A stretch of DNA of 64,000 bases, taken from the NCBI RefSeq assembly GCF_014646115.1, contig NZ_BMMV01000027.1, positions 1-64,000 on the forward strand. Direction: 5' to 3'. The translations under genes and the position numbers were made by a program. This document shows, piece by piece, positions 32,035 through 39,610 of this stretch (position 1 is its first letter; every line of letters starts with the position of its first letter). A model generated the notes under the pieces. The model saw only the letters and a list, made by a program, of their open reading frames with translations. It did no database searches and had not been told where the DNA came from. The DNA comes from Streptomyces camponoticapitis (lineage in GTDB: Bacteria > Actinomycetota > Actinomycetes > Streptomycetales > Streptomycetaceae).

Positions 32035-33348
32035 TCAGACGGCCGAGTTGGACCGGCGGCGGCGGACCGTGAAGAGGGCCGCCGCGCCCAGGGCCAGCGC
32101 ACCGCCGGCCGCGGCCGCGACCTGCGGGAGGGGCGAGGACGAGCCCGTGCTGGCGAGGGAGCCGTCGTCGTCGCCGGAGTCCTCCGGCGTGGTGGACGAG
32201 CCGCCCTGGGGCTCGTTGTCCGAGGTCGGCGGCGTCGTCTCGCCGGGCTCGGCGTCGTCGACGTCGTCGTCCACCGCGCTGCCGGCGGGAAGGAGACCGA
32301 AGGCGTACTCGGTGGAGAAGTTGCCGCCGCAGGACTCGTCGTTGTTGACGTACTCACCGGCGACGAAGGCGACACCGTGCCCGGCCGGGGCCTTGGCGTC
32401 GATCTTCAGGCGCAGCTTCACATCGGCGTGGGTGCCGGCCTTCAGCGGGCTGATGGAGCCGGCCTTGTGGTCCGCACCCACGTTCTTCCAGACGGGGGAG
32501 GCGGCGGTCGACCACTGGAGGTGGAAGGCGTCGTCGATGACGTTGTAGCCGCCGTTGTCCGTCGCGTGGAAGTTGACGCTCGGGGAGACCGCGTCCATCG
32601 TCTTCTTCGTCCCGTTGGTCACACGAACCGAGAAGTCGGTGGTAGAGCCCGCGACGAGCTTGGACGGCAGGCCGTTGACGACCGTGGTGAGCTTGTTCTC
32701 GGGGACGCAGCTCGGCTCTTCCGGCTCCCCCGCCTCGTCCCTGGCGTCGGCGAGCGCCTTGTCGGCGGCCTCCTTCTCCTTGAGGGCCTCCTTCAGGGCG
32801 TTCTGGACCTTGCCGTACTCGCGGACGGCGGCCACGCGGGCGTCGTCCCTGGCCGTGCCGGCAGCCGTGGCCTTCTCGTCGGCCGTGGTCTTGGCGTCCG
32901 CCGCGGACACGGCGGCGGTCTCGGCGTCGGTGACGGCCTTCTCCGCCGCCGCCTTCTCCTCGGCGGTGGCGGTCTCGGGCAGCGCGGCGAGTGCGGCCTT
33001 GGCGTCGGCGAGCGCCTTGTCGGCGTTCTCCTTGGCGGTGGCGGCAGTTGCGGCCTCCTGCTTGGCGGCCTTCGCGGCCACCGCGAGGGGCGCGTCGTCG
33101 GAGATGGCCGCTTCGAGCACCACCCGCGCGGCCTGCTGCGCGGCTTCGGCGGCCTCGTACGCCTTCTGCGCCTTCTCGGCGGCCTTTTCGAGTTCCTCGA
33201 TGGAGGGCTTGTCCTGCGTGCCCCCCTGCTGGGTCACCGACGCGACGGACGCCTTGGCGTCGGCGAGCGCGGGCGTGACGGAGAGCAGGACCGCGGGGGT
33301 GGTGACGGCGGCGACAACAGCCGTGGCGAGCATGCGGCGAATCTTCAA
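32035..33348 (-). CDS. LAxTG-anchored surface protein with Ala-rich coiled coil
   Basis: The 437-residue protein has a Sec signal peptide (MKIRRMLATAVVAAVTTPAV) and then an Ala/Glu/Lys-rich coiled coil (about 45-210). A beta-rich globular domain (about 215-355) contains two Cys, followed by an acidic Thr/Asp/Ser linker. A sorting signal ends the protein: LASTG near 400, a hydrophobic helix and RRRRSN. LAxTG is the class E sortase motif of streptomycetes, so covalent attachment to peptidoglycan is expected. No sortase gene is in the window. The globular domain resembles extracellular Ig-like modules, but I cannot name it. Tandem repeats lie upstream. Confidence 0.88.
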   Translation of the reverse strand: MKIRRMLATAVVAAVTTPAVLLSVTPALADAKASVASVTQQGGTQDKPSIEELEKAAEKAQKAYEAAEAAQQAARVVLEAAISDDAPLAVAAKAAKQEAATAATAKENADKALADAKAALAALPETATAEEKAAAEKAVTDAETAAVSAADAKTTADEKATAAGTARDDARVAAVREYGKVQNALKEALKEKEAADKALADARDEAGEPEEPSCVPENKLTTVVNGLPSKLVAGSTTDFSVRVTNGTKKTMDAVSPSVNFHATDNGGYNVIDDAFHLQWSTAASPVWKNVGADHKAGSISPLKAGTHADVKLRLKIDAKAPAGHGVAFVAGEYVNNDESCGGNFSTEYAFGLLPAGSAVDDDVDDAEPGETTPPTSDNEPQGGSSTTPEDSGDDDGSLASTGSSSPLPQVAAAAGGALALGAAALFTVRRRRSNSAV

Positions 33349-33432
33349 CGGAGTCCTTCACGGGTCCGAAATGCTGGTTGAAATGCGACTTGGGTGACGC
33401 GGGTCGAGCGAGCGAGCTGTGTACAGCGCGCC

Positions 33433-33486
33433 GAGCGAAGCTGGTTGAGCGAAGCGGGTCGAGCAAAGCGGGTTCGAAAAGTGGTT
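33433..33486. repeat. 14-bp tandem repeat, four imperfect copies
   Basis: Units GAGCGAAGCTGGTT, GAGCGAAGCGGGTC, GAGCAAAGCGGGTT and CGAAAAGTGGTT follow head to tail, 85-140 bp upstream of the surface protein start. More GAGCGAGCGA-like sequence precedes them at 33405-33417. The 464-bp interval 33349-33812 otherwise holds no gene. Confidence 0.8.
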
Positions 33487-33727
33487 GAGGCGGCCCCTGC
33501 GGCAGCACCCACGCAGTGCCTCGTCGGCGATCGTATGGCCGAAAACATCGTTGACGGAAGCACGTTAATCGGGCGAGGAGGGCAGCACAGGGCCTTCACC
33601 TACGGGACAATCGGCGCATAGAGGGGCAGTTGCTTTCGCCGCACAGGTCACTTTTGTGATCCATGTCATTTCATTGAGGGACGCGCGAGGTTGTCCCGGG
33701 CGGCCCATGACCGCACGCGTACGCAGC

Positions 33728-33756
33728 ACGGCCGCCGGCAGTGTGCCGGCGGCCGT
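33728..33756 (-). terminator. Terminator after the phytase-like gene
   Basis: ACGGCCGCCGGCA and TGCCGGCGGCCGT form a perfect 13-bp stem with a 3-nt loop, 57 bp beyond the stop at 33813. Confidence 0.75.
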
Positions 33757-33812
33757 CAGGTCGAGCGGGCCGTGAAGCCGGCGGCCGCGAGGTGGGCCGC
33801 CGCGAGGTGGGA

Positions 33813-36116
33813 TCAGTGGCGGCCGAAGATCTCGCGGCTGGAGCCGAGGTCCATGAAGGCCGTCTCGCCCGTCGCGTTGTCCAGGCCGTCGTTGTCCGTC
33901 ACGGCGTAGACCTCGCCGTTGCCGGCTACGGTCAGGCCCTCCAGCTTCTCCTGCGTCCAGCCGTTGGTCTCGCGGAGGTCGGGCAGGACGTCGTGGGCCA
34001 GCTTCTTCGGGAGGACGCGCAGCGGGCCCGCGGGGGCCGCGGACTTCGGCAGGTCGACCGTGTAGACGCGCTTGATCCTGGCGGACGGGCCGTTCAGCTT
34101 GTCCCGTTCGATCACCGCGAGCTTGTCGCCGACCGCGGTGATCTCGGAGAGGCCGATCCAGTCGCCCGGGGTGGTCGTGCTGCCGATCCGGTAGCCGTAC
34201 CAGCTCCAGGTGTCGGACTCCACGTCGTACCGGCCGAGGCGGACGGTGCCGGCCGGGTCCGTCTTGACCTCGCGCTGGAGCGTGGCCCAGACCACCTCGT
34301 GGCCGCGGCGGTCGGTGGTCGCCGTGACGCCCTCGAAGCCCTGGCCCGCGAGGCCCGCGGCGATGTCCGCCGGAAGGTCTACGACCTGACGGGTGTTCCC
34401 CGCGCTGTCGAGCCGGACCAGCTTGTTGCCCGCGCCGGTCGCGCCCTCGACCGCGAGCCAGAAGCCGCCCTGCTCACGGGCGTGGATGCCCTCCACGTCG
34501 TAACCGGTCGGCTGCCCGTCCGTCCCCTTGACGGTCAACGACCGCGTGATGACAGCCGGTTGGCGCCCCGCCTCGAGCGTGAGGATCTTGGTGGTGGAGT
34601 ACGCCGCGTCGGTGACGCTGTAGAGCTGGTGCGACTTGCCGGGTACGGCGGAGAGCGCGCCGAGCGCGCCCCAGCCGATCGGCGCGCCGCCGGAGTCCCC
34701 GGCCGAGACGATGCTCGGGAAGGAGGGGGTGTGCCCGCCGAGGCGGAAGAGGCTGACCGAGGCCCGTACGTTGACCGAGGCGTCGTCCTCCTCGCTGGAG
34801 ACCGCGAGCATGTCGCGCGACGGGATCGGCAGCAGCCCCTCGGGGCCGTTGGTCGTGGCCAGGACCTGGCGGAAGACCGGGGAGGTCGGCCGGCTCAGGT
34901 CGTACACCGCGACGAAGTTGCTCCGCTCCGAGCCGACGAAGGCGTAGCGCACGCCGTCGAACTCGGCGATCGCCAGGCCCTCCGGCTCGGTGCCCTTCTT
35001 CTCGGCCCGCGACTCGTTGTGCAGTCCGTGGCGCGCGGCGATCTCCTCGAAGCTGTTGCCCGCGTCCCAGACGACCTTGCCGGTCCGGCTGTCGAAGACG
35101 GACCAGCCCCGGGTGCCGCCGCGCCAGTCGCCCTCGTTGGCTGTGGCGAGGTAGCGGTCGTCGATCCAGCCGACCGAGTCGGGCTCGCGCGGTACGTCGG
35201 TGATCGAGCCGGTCAGGTCGATCTTGCCGTCCTCGACGGTGTCGATGCCGTCGACCGACGCCGTACCGGCGCTGAATGCCTTGGTGATCCTGCCCGTCGG
35301 CAGGTCCAGCAGTACGACGCCGTTGTTCTCCTGGAGGGTCACCACCAGCTGGTCGCGGCCGTTGATGGAGACGTACTCCGGCTCCGGGTCGGTCGGCTCG
35401 GTGATCCCGGCGGCGACCAGGGCGGGCAGCGCCTTGCCGTCGGGCCGGGTCAGCGGCACGGCACGGGTGCGCCACTGCGTGGGCGCTGCGCCCTTGAGGT
35501 CGACTATCCGCACGAAGCCGGCCGGGAGCTGGGGCAGGTCGCCCTCCTCGCCGCCGGGCGGGGTCGCCTCCTCGTCGCGCTCGTTCTCGATCGCGATGGC
35601 GGCGTACCGCTGGTCCTTGCTGATCGCGATGGAGTCGGGCTGGCCGCCGAGGTCGTGGCTCGCGACCCGTCGGCGGTCGCGCAGGGAGATGACGTCGAGG
35701 CGGCCGGACGGGTCGGTGTGGTCGGCGCTGGTGTTGACGACGACCAGGACGTACTTGCCGACGACGGCCACCGAGGTCGGCTCGTCCTCGGAGTTGCCGA
35801 GTTCGGCCAGCGACAGCGTGCCGAGGCCGCGCGGGCGGTCGGAGTCGCTGATGTCGAGGAAGCCGATCCGCCGGGCCAGGGCGTCCGTGTAGACCAGGGT
35901 CCGGCCGTCCTCGCTGGTCGCCGAGATCTCGGCGACGGTCGGGGAGGCGGGGTCCTCGCCGGCCGGCCGGTTCTGGAAGACCGGGTAGGTGGCGGTGCGG
36001 TCGAAGGCGACCGGCCGGCGCGCATCCTGGTGCGCGCTCGCCGCGCCCGTCCCGGCCAGCAGGCCGGCGGCGACCGCTACCGCTACGAGCGCGGCGCAGG
36101 TTCTCTTCGGGGGCAT
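33813..36116 (-). CDS. Secreted esterase-like/phytase-like beta-propeller protein
   Basis: The start is ATG 36116 (GGAGAAAC upstream), giving 767 residues with a Sec signal peptide (ALVAVAVAAGLLAGTGAASA). The mature part is repetitive beta-structure with blades of the form PDSIAISKDQRYAAIAIENE and LVVTLQENNGVVLLDL. The second half carries the esterase-like activity of phytase domain (YDVEGIHAREQGGFWLAVEG, GFEGVTATTD, QEKLEGLTVAGNGEVYAVTD). Family members are Ca-binding, six-bladed extracellular propellers, often in phosphate scavenging. The substrate is not certain. No PHO box was recognised. Confidence 0.85.
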   Translation of the reverse strand: MPPKRTCAALVAVAVAAGLLAGTGAASAHQDARRPVAFDRTATYPVFQNRPAGEDPASPTVAEISATSEDGRTLVYTDALARRIGFLDISDSDRPRGLGTLSLAELGNSEDEPTSVAVVGKYVLVVVNTSADHTDPSGRLDVISLRDRRRVASHDLGGQPDSIAISKDQRYAAIAIENERDEEATPPGGEEGDLPQLPAGFVRIVDLKGAAPTQWRTRAVPLTRPDGKALPALVAAGITEPTDPEPEYVSINGRDQLVVTLQENNGVVLLDLPTGRITKAFSAGTASVDGIDTVEDGKIDLTGSITDVPREPDSVGWIDDRYLATANEGDWRGGTRGWSVFDSRTGKVVWDAGNSFEEIAARHGLHNESRAEKKGTEPEGLAIAEFDGVRYAFVGSERSNFVAVYDLSRPTSPVFRQVLATTNGPEGLLPIPSRDMLAVSSEEDDASVNVRASVSLFRLGGHTPSFPSIVSAGDSGGAPIGWGALGALSAVPGKSHQLYSVTDAAYSTTKILTLEAGRQPAVITRSLTVKGTDGQPTGYDVEGIHAREQGGFWLAVEGATGAGNKLVRLDSAGNTRQVVDLPADIAAGLAGQGFEGVTATTDRRGHEVVWATLQREVKTDPAGTVRLGRYDVESDTWSWYGYRIGSTTTPGDWIGLSEITAVGDKLAVIERDKLNGPSARIKRVYTVDLPKSAAPAGPLRVLPKKLAHDVLPDLRETNGWTQEKLEGLTVAGNGEVYAVTDNDGLDNATGETAFMDLGSSREIFGRH

Positions 36117-36358
36117 TGTTTCTCCGTTGCGGGACAGTGGGAGGGCAGGATCGTCCCACCTGGGGGCAAGGACGGAACGGCGCCCGGATGAACAGCCGCG
36201 GGAGATCATCGAGGGCGGCGGTGAGATCCCCGGCCGATGGCCGGATCCAGCCGGTCCCGCCCTCAACTGGGCGCTGCCGTAGGGCCGCTCGGGCGGCGCT
36301 CGTACTTCCCCGGTGGCGGCCCCGGCACGTGCCTGGCCGGAGAGAGTTCACCCCGTTG

Positions 36359-36997
36359 TCACCTTCGGCCGGCCTCAAGGGCGGCGCGGGCGGTGAGTCG
36401 TCGGTCTTCCAGGACCGCCGCGAGCGCGTAGGCGCCACCGCCGGCGAGGGTGAGGACCCAGTAGAGACCGGGCGTGCCGAGGAAGAGCGCCGCCGTGGAG
36501 GTCAGGGCGAGCCAGGCGCCGAGGGTGTAGTGGAGCTTGTTGCGGCGTACGGCGCCTTCGGCGAGGTAGAGCAGGCCCACGACGAGGCCGGAGCCGGTGG
36601 GCCAGAGCACGGACTGGAGCTCGGGCATGTCGAGGCTGTTCGTCAGGCCGGTGATGGCGAGGAAGAGGGCGGCGAACGCGACAACCCAGGAGGCTCCGAG
36701 CATTTTGCCGGAGAGGATGTCGGGCCCGGTGGCCTCGCGTTGGGCACGGGCGGCGGCGACGGTCGCGTTGACGGTGCCTGCCGCGAGACCGATGCCCAGC
36801 AGGGTCATGGGCAGCCAGCCGGGCAGGTCGAGCAGAGGGGCGCCGCCACCCGAGAGCGCCGCGGCGCCGTGGCCGAGTACGTAGGCGAGTCCGAAGCTGA
36901 CGTAGGTCGCGCGGTTGTCGACCTCGCCCGTACCGGACGTGGTGGCCACGGACGTGGTCGTGATCGGGGCGACGGGGGTGGCGGTGGTGAGGGACAT
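36359..36997 (-). CDS. Multi-pass membrane protein, 212 aa
   Basis: ATG 36997 has GGAGG 9 nt upstream. After a Thr-rich N-terminus there are about six hydrophobic helices (for example YVSFGLAYVLGHGAAAL, LPMTLLGIGLAAGTV, ASWVVAFAALFLAITGL, LVVGLLYLAEGAV, YTLGAWLALTSTAALFLG). A basic C-terminus follows. The layout is like small permease-type or acetate-uptake-like proteins, but I cannot name the family with confidence. It lies directly downstream of the TetR regulator at 37034-37683 (36-bp gap) and may be its co-transcribed target. Confidence 0.75.
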   Translation of the reverse strand: MSLTTATPVAPITTTSVATTSGTGEVDNRATYVSFGLAYVLGHGAAALSGGGAPLLDLPGWLPMTLLGIGLAAGTVNATVAAARAQREATGPDILSGKMLGASWVVAFAALFLAITGLTNSLDMPELQSVLWPTGSGLVVGLLYLAEGAVRRNKLHYTLGAWLALTSTAALFLGTPGLYWVLTLAGGGAYALAAVLEDRRLTARAALEAGRR

Positions 36998-37033
36998 GGC
37001 GGAGACCTCCGGAGTCGGGGTGCGGTGGGGTGT

Positions 37034-37683
37034 TCACGGAAGGGCCGTGGCTCCCGGCCGGCCGAGGCGTGACAGCGAGGCCACGAAGGGGCGTACGAGA
37101 TCGGCGGGCCACGGGAAGGCGTGGGCGATGGCGCGTTGATGGGCGAGTCCGTGCAGACCGAGCCAGAGCGCGATCGCGTCGGAGCGGGGGTCGGTGCTGG
37201 TGGACTGCCCGGCGGTGACGCACTGGGCGAGGGTGTCGGCGAGGATTCGCAGCGTTCCCGCGCCGGGAGAGGAGACGCCTTGGCCGGCCGGGAGTTCGCC
37301 GAACATCGCCCGGTAGCGCTCGGGATGGGCGGCGGCGTAGTCGAGATAGGCGAGGCAGGCGGCGTACAGGCGCCGGTCCGCGTCGTGCGCGTCGTCCACG
37401 GCGGACCGGAGCAGGCCGTTCAGTTCGAGGAAGGCTTCGTGGACGACCGCGAGCACGATGGCCGACCGGCCGGGGAAGTGCGGGTAGATCGACGGTGCGG
37501 AGATCCCGGCCCGCCGGGCCACGGCCCTGAGCGTGACGGCCCGTTGGTCGCCGCGGTCGAGCAGGTCGGTCGCGGCGGCCAGGATGTCCGTACGCAGGTT
37601 GCCACCCTGTCCTCGGCGGTTCCGCGGGCGCGCGGCACCGCGGGCGGGCGGTGCGTCCGCGCCGGTGGTGCCGATGGCGTCAC
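37034..37683 (-). CDS. TetR-family regulator, apparent frameshift near the start
   Basis: From about 37660 to 37034 one frame encodes a full TetR protein: helix-turn-helix LRTDILAAATDLLDRGDQRA, then AVARRAGISAPSIYPHF, and a ligand domain ending HGLAHQRAIAHAFPWP. That frame has no ATG, GTG or TTG start upstream. A GTG at 37683, overlapping the oxidoreductase stop as GTGA, is the natural start but lies in another frame for the first codons. A 1-nt indel in the first 20 codons (real or a sequencing error) would explain this. The protein is a close paralog of the TetR at 38833. Confidence 0.75.
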
Positions 37684-38723
37684 GCGTCCGGGATGAGGAT
37701 GACCTTGCCCGCGACGGTGTGGGACTCGGCCAGCGACAGGGCCGACGCCACGTCGCTCAACGGGATCCGCGCGGCGATCTGCGGGGTGACGACGCCCTCC
37801 GACACCAGGCGCAGCACCTGGGCGAGGTCCTCACGCAGCCGGGCGCGGAAGGTCTCCGGGCGGCGGAGGCCGGCCCAGAAGTTGTAGAAGTGCGCGCTCT
37901 TGCCGTTGGGCAGGTAGTTCCAGGCGAAGAGCCGTGCGAAGACCTTCAGTACCGGCAGCTGTGAATTGCCCTCGTCGTCCTTCGTCGCCGCGGTGCCGTA
38001 CGAGACCAGCGTTCCGCCCTTGCGCAGCAGCCGCCACGACCGCACCAGTCCGGCGCCGCCGACGTGGTCGAACACCGCGTCCACGCCCGCCGGGGCGAGC
38101 TCGGCGATCCGGCCGTACAGGTCGGGGTCGCGGTAGTCGACGGGGATGGCTCCCAGCTCGCGTACCGCCTCGTGGTGGCGGGCCGACGCCGTACCGATCA
38201 CGGTGATCCCGGCGTGCCGGGCCAGTTGTACGAGGGTGGAGCCGACGCCGCCGTTGGCGCCCAGCACCACGATCGTCCCGCCGGAGCGGACCTTGGCCAC
38301 ACGGTGCAGCATCTGCCAGGCGGTGATCCCGTTGACGACCACGGTCTCCGCGGCCACCGCGTCCACGTCGTCGGGTACGGGCAGCAGGTCCGCGGCGTCG
38401 AGCAGCAGGTGGCTGGCCCATGCGCCGACCTTGGTGACGGCGGCGAAGCGTCGTCCGGTCAGAGCGGTGTCGACGCCGGGGCCGGTCGCCGTGACCGTGC
38501 CGACCACGTCGTAGCCGGGTACGAAGGGGAAGGCCGGCTGGTCGTAGTACTTGCCGCGGCGCATCTGCTGCTCGGCGAAGGAGACGCCCGTCGCTTCCAT
38601 CCTCAGGACGACCTGACCGGCGGCGGGCGGGCCCAGCTCACGGTTGTGGACCGTAAGACCGCTCGGCTCGACCTTGCCGGGCAGGACGATCTCGGTGGCG
38701 TTGGTGGTAAAGGTGCTGGTCAT
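37680..38723 (-). CDS. Zinc-type alcohol dehydrogenase/NADPH:quinone oxidoreductase (MDR)
   Basis: The 347-residue protein is a medium-chain dehydrogenase/reductase. It has a GroES-like N-domain (GVSFAEQQMRRGKYYDQPAF, then VPGYDVVGTV) and a Rossmann domain with NADP-binding VVLGANGGVGSTLVQLAR. Catalytic-zinc Cys residues are absent, as in zeta-crystallin-like quinone oxidoreductases. The ATG at 38723 has AGGAGC upstream. It reads into the frameshifted TetR gene with a GTGA overlap and is divergent from the second TetR gene at 38833, with a palindromic site between. It is the likely regulated target, reducing quinones or enones. Confidence 0.88.
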   Translation of the reverse strand: MTSTFTTNATEIVLPGKVEPSGLTVHNRELGPPAAGQVVLRMEATGVSFAEQQMRRGKYYDQPAFPFVPGYDVVGTVTATGPGVDTALTGRRFAAVTKVGAWASHLLLDAADLLPVPDDVDAVAAETVVVNGITAWQMLHRVAKVRSGGTIVVLGANGGVGSTLVQLARHAGITVIGTASARHHEAVRELGAIPVDYRDPDLYGRIAELAPAGVDAVFDHVGGAGLVRSWRLLRKGGTLVSYGTAATKDDEGNSQLPVLKVFARLFAWNYLPNGKSAHFYNFWAGLRRPETFRARLREDLAQVLRLVSEGVVTPQIAARIPLSDVASALSLAESHTVAGKVILIPDA

Positions 38724-38753
38724 GAGGGGCTCCTTAGGGCTTCGCTCGTTTGC

Positions 38754-38765
38754 TTACGGTCGTAA
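38754..38765. promoter_or_regulatory. TetR operator candidate TTACG-GT-CGTAA
   Basis: A perfect 12-bp palindrome lies in the 109-bp divergent region between the quinone oxidoreductase and TetR genes, 30 bp from the oxidoreductase start. A related but imperfect CTTACGG/AAGCGTTAAG pattern extends to 38781. Confidence 0.55.
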
Positions 38766-38832
38766 CACTACAAGCGTTAAGTTGGAGTCGCAAGAGAATC
38801 CGGCGATAAACTTCGCGGTGTAAGGTGACAGG

Positions 38833-39600
38833 GTGAAGAAGACGACAGCGGAGGAGACCGCCACACCGACCGAGCCGACCGGACGGGCTGCGCCGACCGC
38901 GGCGGCCGAAGGCGAAGTCGCAGGCGCAGGCGCAGGCGCAGGCGCGGCGACCACGCGGAAACCGCCCAGGGCCCGCAACCGCCGCGGCGAGGGCGGGCGC
39001 CTGCGCGAGGACATCGTCGCCGCCGCGGTCGAACTGCTCGACGAGTCCGGCGACGAACGCGCGATCACGCTGCGGTCGGTCGCCCGCCGGGTCGGTATCG
39101 CCGCCCCGTCGATCTATCCGCACTTCCCCGACCAGCCGGCCATCATGCTGGCCGTCGTGCAAGGGGAGTTCGCCGGGCTGGAGAAGGACCTGCGTGCCGC
39201 CGTGGACGCGGCCGGCGACGATCCTCGCGACCGGCTCTACGCCGCCTGCACCGCCTACCTCGATTTCGCCCGGCTCCATCCCGAGCGCTACCGCACCATG
39301 TTCGGCGGTCTCTGGCTGCCGGCTCTCGGGGACAGTTCCCTGACCCACGGCGATCTGGCCGCACTCGGCTCGGAGACGATGCAGTTGCTCGTCGGCCTCT
39401 TCGGTGACTGCGTCGCCGCGGGGCAGGCCACCAGCACCGACGTACCGAGCGACACGGTGGCGCTCTGGCTGGGCCTGCACGGACTCGCCCACCAGCGCGC
39501 TGTGTCGCAGGCTTTCCCGTGGCCGGAAGACATAGCCGACCGCATCATCACGACGCTCGCGCATCTGAGCGAGGGAGAATCGCCGAGCCGGCTCGCCTAA
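38833..39600 (+). CDS. TetR-family regulator
   Basis: This 255-residue protein starts at GTG 38833. A disordered N-terminal extension of about 50 residues contains a (Ala-Gly)n run encoded by a GCGCAG repeat (about 38928-38948). The HTH (REDIVAAAVELLDESGDERA, RSVARRVGIAAPSIYPHF) and ligand domain (ERYRTMFGGLW, HGLAHQRAVSQAFPWP) closely match the regulator at 37034, so the two arose by duplication. It is divergent from the quinone oxidoreductase and probably represses it through the palindrome at 38754. Confidence 0.88.
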   Translation: MKKTTAEETATPTEPTGRAAPTAAAEGEVAGAGAGAGAATTRKPPRARNRRGEGGRLREDIVAAAVELLDESGDERAITLRSVARRVGIAAPSIYPHFPDQPAIMLAVVQGEFAGLEKDLRAAVDAAGDDPRDRLYAACTAYLDFARLHPERYRTMFGGLWLPALGDSSLTHGDLAALGSETMQLLVGLFGDCVAAGQATSTDVPSDTVALWLGLHGLAHQRAVSQAFPWPEDIADRIITTLAHLSEGESPSRLA

Positions 39601-39610
39601 CGTACGCGGC

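Noticed and set aside
38926..38950. GCGCAG repeat as regulatory element
   Set aside because: It lies within the TetR coding frame and encodes an Ala-Gly run.
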